A program made the position numbers and the translations under genes. A stretch of 64,000 nucleotides of DNA from Allobosea caraganae (GTDB lineage: Bacteria; Pseudomonadota; Alphaproteobacteria; Rhizobiales; Beijerinckiaceae). The stretch covers positions 1 to 64,000 of the forward strand of contig NZ_QQTO01000033.1 in the NCBI RefSeq assembly GCF_003351345.1, given 5' to 3'. Of this stretch, positions 31,786 through 40,136 are shown one piece after another (position 1 is the stretch's first letter; each line of letters starts with the position of its first letter). The notes under the pieces were generated by a model. The model was not told the origin of the DNA, made no database searches, and worked only from the letters and a program-made list of their open reading frames with translations.

Positions 31786-32667
31786 TCAGGTGAAGTACAG
31801 GCGAAGCGGCGTCGTTCCGGAAATGATCCGCCGGACCGCGGGGTCCGGCACCCAATCCTCGAAGGCGGCGATCGTGTCGGCGTAGGTGACCTCGTCCTCG
31901 AAGGCGGCGAAGGGCCAGTCGCTGCCCCAGACCAGGCGCTCGCCTCCGGTGAGCTTCACCAGCGCCTGGGCGTATTGCTTCGCCTCGGAGGCCGGCTTGA
32001 AGCGGAACCCGCCCGAGAGCTTCACCCAGGTCCGGCCGCGCTCGACCGCCGCCATCAGCGTCTTGAACGCCGCGCCGTTGATGCCTTCCGGCGTATCGAA
32101 CAGGCCGAGATGGTCGATGACCACCTTCGCGCCCGAAGCTTCCACCGCCGCGACCGTGTCGGCGAAGCGGTGCGCCCGGTCGGTCAGGTGGACGTGCCAG
32201 CCGAGATCGGCGACCCGGCGCAGCAGCATGCGGTAGTCGCCGCTATGAATGTCGGGGATCTCGTCGAGCAGCTCCCAGACGAAGCGGATGCCGACGAAGC
32301 CCTCCGCCTGCATCCGCTCGAGCTGGTAGATGTCGGTCGTCGGCGCGACCGTCGCGGTGGCGCGCAGGCGGCGATGGCGCTTCAGCGCCGCGCGGACATA
32401 GTCGTTGTAGAGCCCGTGCAGGCTCGCGGCCGCGATCACGCCGAAGGTCACGCCATGCGTGTCGAGCGTCTCGATCAACTGCTCGATCGTCGCGTCCCGC
32501 CCTTTCCGGTGCCAGGCCCTGTCGATCAGCGGCAGGTCTTCGCGCCAGACATGGAAATGGGAATCGACGAGCGGCGGTTCGGATAAAGGCAAGATGCGCT
32601 CCACTTCAAAGGCCAGACCGTAGCCATCCAGCCTGACATTCCGGCATCCCCGGTTCGACCTGGGCAT
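31786..32667 (-). CDS. Amidohydrolase_2-family metal hydrolase (lactonase/decarboxylase type)
   Basis: Up to 293 residues. Conserved PLVDSHFHVWRED (His-x-His), GIRFVWELLDEIP, HLTDRAHRFAD, KVVIDHLGLFDTP, WVKLSGGFRFK and LVWGSDWPFAAFED mark the amidohydrolase 2 family (2-pyrone-4,6-dicarbaxylate lactonase, L-fuconolactonase, ACMSD relatives). The ligand Asp is in GSDWP. The first 25 residues before ILPLSEPPL are not family-like, so the true start may be an internal GTG (32604) or TTG (32592, with GGAG before it). Operator site 32675 overlaps the upstream region either way. Confidence 0.82.
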   Translation of the reverse strand: MPRSNRGCRNVRLDGYGLAFEVERILPLSEPPLVDSHFHVWREDLPLIDRAWHRKGRDATIEQLIETLDTHGVTFGVIAAASLHGLYNDYVRAALKRHRRLRATATVAPTTDIYQLERMQAEGFVGIRFVWELLDEIPDIHSGDYRMLLRRVADLGWHVHLTDRAHRFADTVAAVEASGAKVVIDHLGLFDTPEGINGAAFKTLMAAVERGRTWVKLSGGFRFKPASEAKQYAQALVKLTGGERLVWGSDWPFAAFEDEVTYADTIAAFEDWVPDPAVRRIISGTTPLRLYFT

Positions 32668-32674
32668 GGCCCAT

Positions 32675-32689
32675 TTTCAGACCGCGAAA
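32675..32689. promoter_or_regulatory. TTTCR-N5-YGAAA operator site 5 (TTTCAGACCGCGAAA)
   Basis: In the divergent region between amidohydrolase (minus) and SDR (plus). Very near the ATG at 32667, which supports a downstream start for the amidohydrolase. Confidence 0.62.
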
Positions 32690-32799
32690 TCCAGGGCCGC
32701 AAGCCAGCCGACGCCTCGCAGCTGACCTAATCTCGCGGGAGAGCGCAACCCGTTCGAGCATGAAGACGCACGGGAACCAGGTCCGGGGAGGCACTGCCA

Positions 32800-33570
32800 A
32801 TGGCCACGACCATGTTCGATCTTTCAGGCCGGGTGGCCATCGTCACCGGCGGCAATGGCGGCATCGGCCTCGGGCTGGCGCGGGGGCTGGCGAAGGCCGG
32901 GGCCTCGATCGTCGTCGCCGGGCGCAATGCCGCCAAGAACACGCAGGCCGCCGCGGAGCTGCGCGGCTTCGGCGTCGAGGTGCTGGAATTCGCCCTCGAC
33001 GTCCGCAAGCCGGAATCCTGCCGCGCACTGGTCGAGGCGACGGTCGCGCAGTTCGGCAAGGTCGATATCCTCGTCAACAACGCCGGCATGAGCTATCGCC
33101 GGGCGCCGCAGGACTACACGCTCGACGAATGGAACGAGGTCTTCGAGACCAACGTCACCGGCGCCTTCGTGCTGTCCCAGGCCTGCTACCCGCACTTCCT
33201 CGCGGCCGGCGGCGGCAAGATCATCAATACCGGCTCGATCGTCTCCGTGATGGGCTCGCCCTTCTCGATCGGCTATGTCGTCAGCAAAGGCGGCATCCTG
33301 CAGATGACGAAGGCGCTCGCCTGCGCCTGGGCCAAGGACAACATCCAGTCGAACGCCATCCTGCCGGGCTGGATCGAGACCGACATGACGACGGGCGCCC
33401 GCCGCGACATTCCCGGCCTCAACGACCGGGTGCTGGCGCGCACGCCTGCGGGGCGCTGGGGCAGCCCGCAGGATTTCGAGGGCATCGCGGTGTTCTTGGC
33501 CGGCCCCGCCTCGAATTTCCTGAACGGCGCGGCCATCCCGGTCGATGGCGGCTATCTCTCGCTGGCTTAG
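32800..33570 (+). CDS. Short-chain dehydrogenase/reductase (FabG-like)
   Basis: 256 residues. VAIVTGGNGGIGLGLARGLA, NNAG in LVNNAGMSYR, catalytic Ser in NTGSIVSV, Tyr-x-x-x-Lys in GYVVSKGG, and PVDGGYLSLA at the end: a complete classical SDR with NAD(P) specificity uncertain. GGGAGGCACTGCC precedes the ATG. Divergent from the amidohydrolase, convergent with tctA of system 3, and part of the IclR-site cluster; possibly oxidises a hydroxy-acid released by the lactonase-like neighbour. Confidence 0.9.
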   Translation: MATTMFDLSGRVAIVTGGNGGIGLGLARGLAKAGASIVVAGRNAAKNTQAAAELRGFGVEVLEFALDVRKPESCRALVEATVAQFGKVDILVNNAGMSYRRAPQDYTLDEWNEVFETNVTGAFVLSQACYPHFLAAGGGKIINTGSIVSVMGSPFSIGYVVSKGGILQMTKALACAWAKDNIQSNAILPGWIETDMTTGARRDIPGLNDRVLARTPAGRWGSPQDFEGIAVFLAGPASNFLNGAAIPVDGGYLSLA

Positions 33571-33586
33571 AGCAGCGGCCTCGCGG

Positions 33587-35095
33587 CTACTTCGCGTCCT
33601 CGACGAAGATCTCGTCGCGTTTCCTGGCGATGGTCGGCATCAGCGCGACGACGAACATCACCGCGGCGAGCGCCAGCATCGCCGCCGCGATCGGCTTCTG
33701 GACGATGATCATCGGGTCGCCCTGCGAGATGGTCATGGCGCGGCGGAAATATTCCTCGATCATGGGTCCCAGGACGAAGCCGAGCAGCAGCGGCGCCGGC
33801 TCGCAGCGCAGCTTCGTCATCAGGTACCCGACGAAGCCGAAGGCCACCATCACGACGAGGTCGAACGGGTTGGTGTTGACCGAATAGACGCCCACCGACG
33901 CGAACGCGATGATCGCCGGGAACAGGGCCCGCTGCGGAATCCGGAGCAGCCTGACCCAAAGGCCGATCATCGGCAGGTTGAGTACCAGCAGCATCAGGTT
34001 GCCCATCCACATCGAGGCGATGACGCCCCAGAACAGGGCTGGGTGGGTGTTCATGAAGTCCGGCCCCGGCGTGACGCCCTGGATGATCAGGGCCCCCATC
34101 ATCAGCGCCATGATCGGGTTCGAGGGGATGCCGAGCGTCAGCATCGGCACGAAGGAGGTCTGCGCGCCGGCGTTGTTCGCCGCTTCCGGCCCGGCCACGG
34201 CCTCGATCGCCCCCTTGCCGAAGCGCTCGGGATGCTTCGAGACGCGTTTTTCGAGCGCATAGGAGCCGAAGGAGGCGAGAAGCGGGCCGCCGCCGGGCAG
34301 CACGCCGAGGACGGATCCCAGGATCGTGCCGCGCGCGATCGGCGGCAGGGCGGTCTGCATGTCCTCCCGCGACGGGATCATGCTGGAGATCTGCGCGACC
34401 TCGGCCGGTTTGGTGAGCTCCTCCTCGAGCCCGGTGAGGATCTCCGAAATGCCGTAGATGCCGGCGCCGAAGGCGACGATGGGGATGCCGTCCGCCAGGC
34501 CGTCGAGGCCGAGCGTGAAGCGCGCGCTGCCCGTGTAGATGTCGGTGCCGACCGTGCCGAGGAGCAGGCCGCACAGGATCATCGCCAGCGCGTTGACGAG
34601 CGAGCCGTTCGCCAGCGTGATCGAGGCGACGAGGCCAAGCGTCATCAGCGCAAAGTACTCGACCGGCCCGAAGCTCAGCGCCAGCATGGAGAGCGGGATG
34701 GCGAACAGCGCGATCAGCACCGTCGCGACCGTGCCGGCGATGAACGAGCCGATCGCCGCGATGCTCAGCGCGGTGCCGGCCCGGCCCTGCCGCGCCATCT
34801 GGTAGCCGTCGATCGCGGTGACGGCCGACGAGGCCTCGCCCGGCAGGTTGATCAGGATCGCGGTGGTCGACCCGCCATATTGCGCGCCGTAGTAGATGCC
34901 GGCGAGCATGATGATCGAGGCCTCCGGCGAGACCTTGAAGGTGATCGGCAGCAGCATCGCGATCGTCGCCAGCGGCCCGACGCCGGGAAGCACCCCGACC
35001 GCCGTTCCCAGGAATGCCCCGACGAAGCAGAACAGGATGTTCATGGGCTTGAGCATCGTCGCGACGCCAAGCTCGAGATTGGAGAACAGATCCAT
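33587..35095 (-). CDS. tctA: Tripartite tricarboxylate transporter large subunit TctA (system 3)
   Basis: 502 residues, about 12 membrane segments. Signatures: FCFVGAFLGTAVGVLPGVGPLATIAMLLPITF, IYYGAQYGGSTTAILINLPGEASSAVTAIDG, GVLPGGGPLLASFGSYALE, PEAANNAGAQTSFVPMLTLGIPSNPIMALM. Ends with RDEIFVEDAK. Close to system 1 TctA in tail and motifs. tctB is 9 bp upstream; tctC of this system is on the opposite strand at 35796, an unusual split arrangement. Confidence 0.93.
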   Translation of the reverse strand: MDLFSNLELGVATMLKPMNILFCFVGAFLGTAVGVLPGVGPLATIAMLLPITFKVSPEASIIMLAGIYYGAQYGGSTTAILINLPGEASSAVTAIDGYQMARQGRAGTALSIAAIGSFIAGTVATVLIALFAIPLSMLALSFGPVEYFALMTLGLVASITLANGSLVNALAMILCGLLLGTVGTDIYTGSARFTLGLDGLADGIPIVAFGAGIYGISEILTGLEEELTKPAEVAQISSMIPSREDMQTALPPIARGTILGSVLGVLPGGGPLLASFGSYALEKRVSKHPERFGKGAIEAVAGPEAANNAGAQTSFVPMLTLGIPSNPIMALMMGALIIQGVTPGPDFMNTHPALFWGVIASMWMGNLMLLVLNLPMIGLWVRLLRIPQRALFPAIIAFASVGVYSVNTNPFDLVVMVAFGFVGYLMTKLRCEPAPLLLGFVLGPMIEEYFRRAMTISQGDPMIIVQKPIAAAMLALAAVMFVVALMPTIARKRDEIFVEDAK

Positions 35096-35104
35096 GACGG
35101 CCTC

Positions 35105-35581
35105 TCAGAGTCCGGCCCAGGAGCCGAACAGCGATACGGGCATTTTCAGCAGGTAGACGAAGATCCCGGTCGAGAGCGCGGTGAGGCCGAGCGTGACGAG
35201 CAAGGCGAAGCGCCAGCTCATCAGCCGGCTGCTCCAGCACGCCATCAGCGTGCTTGTCGCGATCGCGAGGATGAAGCCGCCGGGGCCGATCAGCAGCGCG
35301 AAGGCCACGGGCGCGCCGAGCACCAGGGCGAAGGCGCGCAGGCCCGCCACGCGCGCCGGCCGCGCGGCATGGCTGAAGGCGCGGGCGCCGATCACGAGCG
35401 CGAGCACAGCAAGCAGCGTCGCGATCATCAGGGGGAAGAAGCCGGGCCCCATCGCGCCTGGCGTCCCGATCTTGAGGCCGCGCCAGGCGGTGAACGCGAA
35501 AAACCCCGCCGTGCCCAGCAGCATGACACTCGTGACCAGGTCGGTGAGGCTGACCTGGGCGCGCTGCACCCGCAACTCCAT
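35105..35581 (-). CDS. tctB: Tripartite tricarboxylate transporter small subunit TctB (system 3)
   Basis: 158 residues, four to five hydrophobic segments (VTSVMLLGTAGFFAFTAW, FFPLMIATLLAVLALVIGARAF, AFALLIGPGGFILAIATSTL, LLVTLGLTALSTGIFVYLL). AMGPGFFPLM motif typical of TctB. First gene of a two-gene minus-strand operon, divergent from tctC. Confidence 0.9.
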   Translation of the reverse strand: MELRVQRAQVSLTDLVTSVMLLGTAGFFAFTAWRGLKIGTPGAMGPGFFPLMIATLLAVLALVIGARAFSHAARPARVAGLRAFALVLGAPVAFALLIGPGGFILAIATSTLMACWSSRLMSWRFALLVTLGLTALSTGIFVYLLKMPVSLFGSWAGL

Positions 35582-35658
35582 GGGCTTCCTCCGGGCCGGC
35601 TTCTTCTTTCAGCTCAGGTTAGAGCACCAAGCCGCGTTGTCGCGGATGCGAGCCGCAT

Positions 35659-35673
35659 TTTCGCGGGCCGAAA
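35659..35673. promoter_or_regulatory. TTTCR-N5-YGAAA operator site 6 (TTTCGCGGGCCGAAA)
   Basis: Between tctB (minus) and tctC (plus) of system 3, 123 bp before tctC. A half site TTTCGC follows at about 35682. Confidence 0.65.
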
Positions 35674-35795
35674 TCATCATGGTTTCGCACGCGGCCGCGG
35701 GCGTCGCAGACCTAGTCTGCCGGCATCGGGCTCACTGAGAGACTCTGAACGCTCTGCCGAACGAAGCCCGCTGATTTCAGGGTAGGGAGCTAGCC

Positions 35796-36776
35796 ATGCG
35801 TTTCATTCGACACGTCTTTTTGGCCTGCCTCATCGGGGCCGGCACGGTCGCCGCCGGCGTCACCGGCGCCATCGCGAAATGGCCGATGGACCGCACGATG
35901 ACGATCGTCGCGCCGTGGCCGGCCGGGACCGGCGCCGACATCGTCGCGCGGGTCATCGCCGACGGCCTCCAGAAGAAATGGGGCAATACGGTCATCGTCG
36001 AGAACAAGGTCGGCGCCACCGGCAACATCGGGCAGAACTACGTCGCGAAGGCCGCGCCGGACGGCTACACCTTCATCGTCTCGACGCCCGGCCCGGCCGC
36101 CAACAACATGCTGACCTTCAAGGCGCTGCCGTTCAACCCGCTGACGGATTTCAGCTTCGTCACGGTGACGAACGAGGATCCGATGCTGGTCGTTGCCGGT
36201 CCGCGGCTTCAAGCGACGTCCGCGAAGGAGTTCCTCGACTTCGCCAAGGCCAATCCGGGCAAGGTCCAGTTCGGCCATCCCGGCCATGGCACCTACGCGC
36301 ACATGACCCAGCTGGCGCTGCAGGACCTGCTCGACATCAAGTTCAACCTCGTCGCCTATCGCGGCGCGCCGCAAATGGTCAGCGACATGCTCTCGGGCCA
36401 GATCGACGCCGTCATCGACCTGACCGGCGGTTACCTGCCGCAGATCAAGGCGGGCAAGCTCAGGGCGCTCGTGATCATCGGCAACAAGCGGCTCGAGCAA
36501 TTGCCGGATGTGCCGACCATGCGCGAACTCGGCGTTGATTTCACCGCCGAGCCCTGGTACGGGCTGGAGGCGCCCAAGGGATTGCCGCCCGAAATCCTTG
36601 CCGAGATGAACGCGGCGGTGGTGGAGATCCTCAAGAGCCCCGCCACCAAGGAGAAGCTGGCCGGCGCCGGCATCACGCCGAGCTGGAGCACGCCCGAGGC
36701 GTTCGAGAAGATGGTCAAGGCTGAAGTCGAGAAATGGCGGCCGATCGTCACGAAGTACAACATCACATCCGAGTGA
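35796..36776 (+). CDS. tctC: Tripartite tricarboxylate transporter binding protein TctC/Bug family (system 3)
   Basis: 326 residues. Signal VFLACLIGAGTVAAGVTGAIA, then WPMDRTMTIVAPWPAGTGADIVARVIADGLQ, VIVENKVGATGNIGQNYVAKAAPDGYTFI, VAYRGAPQMVSDMLSGQIDAV, LPDVPTMRELGVD. The usual AGGGTD loop is AGTGAD here, keeping the Asp. Read away from tctBA of the same system, under the same operator, and ended by a clear hairpin at 36785. Confidence 0.92.
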   Translation: MRFIRHVFLACLIGAGTVAAGVTGAIAKWPMDRTMTIVAPWPAGTGADIVARVIADGLQKKWGNTVIVENKVGATGNIGQNYVAKAAPDGYTFIVSTPGPAANNMLTFKALPFNPLTDFSFVTVTNEDPMLVVAGPRLQATSAKEFLDFAKANPGKVQFGHPGHGTYAHMTQLALQDLLDIKFNLVAYRGAPQMVSDMLSGQIDAVIDLTGGYLPQIKAGKLRALVIIGNKRLEQLPDVPTMRELGVDFTAEPWYGLEAPKGLPPEILAEMNAAVVEILKSPATKEKLAGAGITPSWSTPEAFEKMVKAEVEKWRPIVTKYNITSE

Positions 36777-36784
36777 CGCGTGCC

Positions 36785-36812
36785 TGCGCCGACGATCCCG
36801 ATCGTCGGCGCA
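36785..36812 (+). terminator. Perfect 12-bp hairpin after tctC (system 3)
   Basis: TGCGCCGACGAT and ATCGTCGGCGCA pair perfectly around a CCCG loop, 9 bp past the tctC stop; only TTT follows, so a weak U-tract. Lies between convergent tctC and the pyruvate oxidase gene and may serve both. Confidence 0.7.
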
Positions 36813-36846
36813 TTTGCAGAGGTTGCGGCCGGTGACGCGGCCATGG

Positions 36847-38583
36847 TCAATGCCAGAGATTGGTCCGCGCGAGATCGACGATCTCGTCGCCGCGGCCGCT
36901 GAACACCGCCTTCAGCATATAGAGCGTGAAGCCTTTCGCCATCTCGGCGGTGATCGCCGGCGGGATCGGCAATTCGGTGCGCGCCACGACGGCGTCGACG
37001 AGAACGGGGCCGTCATGGGCGAGCGCGGCGGCGATGCCGCTCTCGACATCGGCCGGGTCCTCGATCCGGATGCCCTTGATGCCCACCGCTTCCGCCATCG
37101 CCGCGAAGTTCGGATTCTTGAAATCGGTGCCGAAGGGCAGGAACCCGGTCGATTTCTGCTCGACCTCGATAAAGCCCAGCGCGCCATTGTTGAAGACCAC
37201 GATCTTCGCCGGCAGGTTGAGCTGGGCAAGGGTAAGAAAATCGCCCATCAGCATGGTGAAGCCGCCATCGCCCGACAGCGAGATCACCTGGCGCGTCGGA
37301 AAAGCGGCTTGCGCGCCGATCGCCTGCGCCATCGCATTGGCCATCGAGCCGTGCCAGAACGAGCCGATCAGGCGCCGCTTGCCGTTCATGGCGAGGTAGC
37401 GCGCCGCCCAGACGGTGGGCAGGCCGACATCGCAGGTGAAGACGGCGTCGTCGGAGGCGAGGTCGCTGATTGCCTTGGCGATCTGCTGCGGGTGGATCGG
37501 CCGTTTGCCGGGCGTGCCGACCGCGAGCTTGTCGAGGTCCTTCCGCGCGCGGCCGTAATGCGCCACGGCCTTGTCGAGATGGGCGCGGTCCTGCTTGTCC
37601 TTGAGATGCGGCAGCAGCGCTTCGATCGTGCTGCGGATATCGCCGACGAGGCCGAGATCGACCGGGGTGCGCCGCCCGATCTGCTCGGGCCGGATGTCGA
37701 CCTGCGCGACCTTCGTGGATGAACCCTTCGGATAGAACTGCCGATAGGGGAAATCGGTGCCGAGCATCAGCAGGACGTCGCAATCCATCATGGCGTAGTA
37801 GCCGGACGAGAAGCCGATCAGCCCGGTCATGCCGACATCGTAGGGGTTGTCCCAGGCGACATGCTCCTTGCCGCGCATGGCGTGGACCATCGGCGCTTTG
37901 AGTCGTTCGCCGAGCGCCAGCAGGGCGTCATGCGCGCCCTCGCAGCCGGAGCCGCAGAGCAGGGTGACGCGGGCATCGCCGTTGAGGAGCGCCGCCAGCT
38001 TCTCCAGGTCGCCGGCCGGCGGGACCACCACGGGCCGGTTCGGCAGCAGGCCCGCAAGCTTCGTCGCGGGAGCCTCCGCAGCCTTCTGCAGGGCGACGTC
38101 TCCCGGCATCACCACCACCGACACGCCGCGCTTGCCGAGGGCCTCGCGGATGGCGATCTCCAGCACGCGCGGCATCTGGTCGGCGCCCGCGACGAGCTCG
38201 CGGTAGTGGCTGCATTCGCGGAACAGTTCCTGCGGGTGCGTCTCCTGGAAATAGCCCGAGCCGATCTCGGAGGAGGGGATCTGCGCCGCGATCGCCAGCA
38301 CCGGCACGCGCGAGTGATGGCAGTCGAACAGGCCATTGATGAGGTGCAGGTTGCCCGGCCCGCAGCTGCCGGCGCAGACCGCGAGCTCGCCCGTCAGATG
38401 CGCCTCGGCGCCTGCGGCGAAGGCGGCGACCTCCTCGTTGCGGACATGGACCCATTCGATCTTGCCCTGCCGGCGCAACGCGTCGGTCAAGCCGTTCAGG
38501 CTGTCGCCGACGACCCCGTAGATTCTCTTGACGCCGACGGCGGCCAAGGTGGCTGCGAACTGGTCTGCGACGCTGTCCGACAT
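36847..38583 (-). CDS. poxB: Thiamine-diphosphate enzyme, pyruvate oxidase/dehydrogenase (quinone) type
   Basis: 578 residues, full length for PoxB. N-terminal Pyr domain with catalytic Glu in VRNEEVAAFAAGAEAHLTG and CAGSCGPGNLHLINGLFDCHHSRVPVLAI; FAD-type central domain; C-terminal PP domain with the ThDP motif GDGGFTMLMGDFLTLAQLNLPAKIVVFNN. The C-terminal LYMLKAVFSGRGDEIVDLARTNLWH corresponds to the lipid-activation tail of PoxB, which binds membrane and passes electrons to quinone. Decarboxylates pyruvate to acetate and CO2. Close relatives include oxo-acid decarboxylases, so substrate is not certain. Likely monocistronic. Confidence 0.87.
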   Translation of the reverse strand: MSDSVADQFAATLAAVGVKRIYGVVGDSLNGLTDALRRQGKIEWVHVRNEEVAAFAAGAEAHLTGELAVCAGSCGPGNLHLINGLFDCHHSRVPVLAIAAQIPSSEIGSGYFQETHPQELFRECSHYRELVAGADQMPRVLEIAIREALGKRGVSVVVMPGDVALQKAAEAPATKLAGLLPNRPVVVPPAGDLEKLAALLNGDARVTLLCGSGCEGAHDALLALGERLKAPMVHAMRGKEHVAWDNPYDVGMTGLIGFSSGYYAMMDCDVLLMLGTDFPYRQFYPKGSSTKVAQVDIRPEQIGRRTPVDLGLVGDIRSTIEALLPHLKDKQDRAHLDKAVAHYGRARKDLDKLAVGTPGKRPIHPQQIAKAISDLASDDAVFTCDVGLPTVWAARYLAMNGKRRLIGSFWHGSMANAMAQAIGAQAAFPTRQVISLSGDGGFTMLMGDFLTLAQLNLPAKIVVFNNGALGFIEVEQKSTGFLPFGTDFKNPNFAAMAEAVGIKGIRIEDPADVESGIAAALAHDGPVLVDAVVARTELPIPPAITAEMAKGFTLYMLKAVFSGRGDEIVDLARTNLWH

Positions 38584-38767
38584 GTCCTGATCTCCGTTTC
38601 GCGCTGGTCCGGTTGAGTGGCCTTGCAGGATTATGCAGGATGACTTGCCGATAATGGCGGCGAGACGACGAAGCCCGCCCCCAATGTGATCATCGCGCTG
38701 CGACGGGCTTGGGCCTCGCGCTGGAGGTCAGCAGGTCGAAGCGCCGGAAACATGGGCCGCCAAGCAA

Positions 38768-39055
38768 ATGGAACTCCACCTCATCATATCCGGCCGGGTT
38801 CAGGGAGTTGGCTACCGGCAATGGCTGTGCGGGCGCGCGCTCGCCGCAGGCGTCACCGGCTGGGTTCGGAATCGGGCCGATGGCACGGTGGAAGCCGTGC
38901 TGTGCGGGCCAGCCGAGAGCGTCGAGGCCCTAGTTGCCGCTGCGATGGCCGGGCCACCGGGCGCGAGGGTCGACGACATCCGCCGGCGCGAGGCCGAGGC
39001 GGCGCAGGTCGATCAGGCCGGCAAGGCGTTCTTCATCGCCTCCAGCGCCTCATAG
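38768..39055 (+). CDS. acyP: Acylphosphatase
   Basis: 95 residues, standard size. HLIISGRVQGVGYRQWLCGRALAAGVTGWVRNRADGTVEAVLCG contains the substrate-binding Arg (GVGYR) and the catalytic Asn (VRNRADGTVE). Hydrolyses acyl phosphates such as acetyl phosphate or carbamoyl phosphate in the cytoplasm. The 184-bp gap to the divergent pyruvate oxidase gene shows no special structure. Confidence 0.92.
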   Translation: MELHLIISGRVQGVGYRQWLCGRALAAGVTGWVRNRADGTVEAVLCGPAESVEALVAAAMAGPPGARVDDIRRREAEAAQVDQAGKAFFIASSAS

Positions 39056-39091
39056 GCTGCGGCTCCACCCAGCGGAACGTGGCGGCCGCAG

Positions 39092-39107
39092 CAGGATACG
39101 TATCCTG
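39092..39107. terminator. 16-bp perfect palindrome between convergent genes
   Basis: CAGGATACGTATCCTG has no spacer, 36 bp past the acylphosphatase stop and directly against the stop of the ABC ATPase gene. A loop-free palindrome makes a poor terminator, so a protein site is equally possible. Confidence 0.35.
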
Positions 39108-40136
39108 TCACGCCAGGTGACAGGCGAGCCTGATCTCGCCATCGTTCCGCAGGAGCGGGCGCTCGCTGCGGCAGCGCTCGACGGCGATGGCGCAGCGCGG
39201 GTGGAAGGCGCAGCCCGATGGTGGCGAGATCGGGCTTGGTACTTCGCCCGACATCGGCCGGCGCTCGCGGTTCGGCTTCTCGACATCGGGGATCGTCTCG
39301 AGCAGCAGCCGCGTATAGGGATGACGTGGCCGATTGAAGACCTGCTCGGCCGGCCCGGTCTCGACGAAGCGGCCGAGATACATGATCGCGAGATGGTCGG
39401 ACATGTGCCGGACCACCGAGAGGTTGTGGCTGATGAACAAGTAGGTCAGCCCGAATTCCTTCTGCAGCCTGACCATCAGGTTGAGGATTTGCGCCTGCAC
39501 GGAAACGTCGAGCGCCGAGGTCGGCTCGTCGCAGACCAGGAAGTCGGCCTCGGTCGCGAGCGCACGCGCAATCGAGATGCGTTGGCGCTGGCCGCCGGAG
39601 AACTCGTGCGGGAAGCGCGTCGCGTCGGTGCGGGACAGGCCGACGACCTCCAGCAGGTCGCCGACGCGGATGCCGGTCTCGGCCTCGCTTGAACGCAGCT
39701 TCAACTCGCGGATCGGCTCGGCGATGATGTCGCCGACGCGCCAGCGCGGGTTCAGGCTGGCATAGGGATCCTGGAAGATCATCTGCACGCGCGGCGGGCC
39801 GAACGTGCCGTCGCCGCGCCTGATGTCGGCGAAGCGCAGGCTGCCCTCGGTGGGACGCTGGAGGCCGACGACCATCCGCGCCAGCGTCGACTTCCCGCAG
39901 CCGGATTCGCCGACGACGCTGAAGGTGGTGCCGCGCGGGATCGCGAAGCTGACCGCCTCGACGGCGCGCAGGATGCGGCGCGGCGCGCGTGAGATCAGCC
40001 GCGTCAGCGCCGGCAGCGAGACGTCGAACCGGCACGAGGCCGCCTTGACCGTCAAGATGGCCTCGTTGCTCATGCCGCCACCATTGGCCGGGTTTCGGTC
40101 GAGGCCCGGAGCGAGCGTGGTCACGTCCTCATGCAT
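39108..40136 (-). CDS. Dipeptide/oligopeptide-type ABC transporter ATPase, DppF-like
   Basis: 342 residues from ATG 40136, placed by GGGAGG seven bases upstream and an 8-base overlap with the preceding ATPase gene; an internal ATG at 40073 is possible. Walker A VGESGCGKSTLARM, FSGGQRQRISIARAL, Walker B FLVCDEPTSALD, FISHNLSVVRHMSDHLAIMYLGRFVETG, and the oligopeptide-transporter C-terminal Cys motif SGCAFHPRCAIAVERC, proposed to bind an iron-sulfur cluster in the family. Last gene of the importer operon beginning at 47380. Confidence 0.9.
   Translation of the reverse strand: MHEDVTTLAPGLDRNPANGGGMSNEAILTVKAASCRFDVSLPALTRLISRAPRRILRAVEAVSFAIPRGTTFSVVGESGCGKSTLARMVVGLQRPTEGSLRFADIRRGDGTFGPPRVQMIFQDPYASLNPRWRVGDIIAEPIRELKLRSSEAETGIRVGDLLEVVGLSRTDATRFPHEFSGGQRQRISIARALATEADFLVCDEPTSALDVSVQAQILNLMVRLQKEFGLTYLFISHNLSVVRHMSDHLAIMYLGRFVETGPAEQVFNRPRHPYTRLLLETIPDVEKPNRERRPMSGEVPSPISPPSGCAFHPRCAIAVERCRSERPLLRNDGEIRLACHLA

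Noticed and set aside
33545..35785. 746-codon plus-strand open frame over TctA/TctB system 3
   Set aside because: Antisense to well conserved transporter genes; Arg/Asp/Gln-rich and unlike any protein family.
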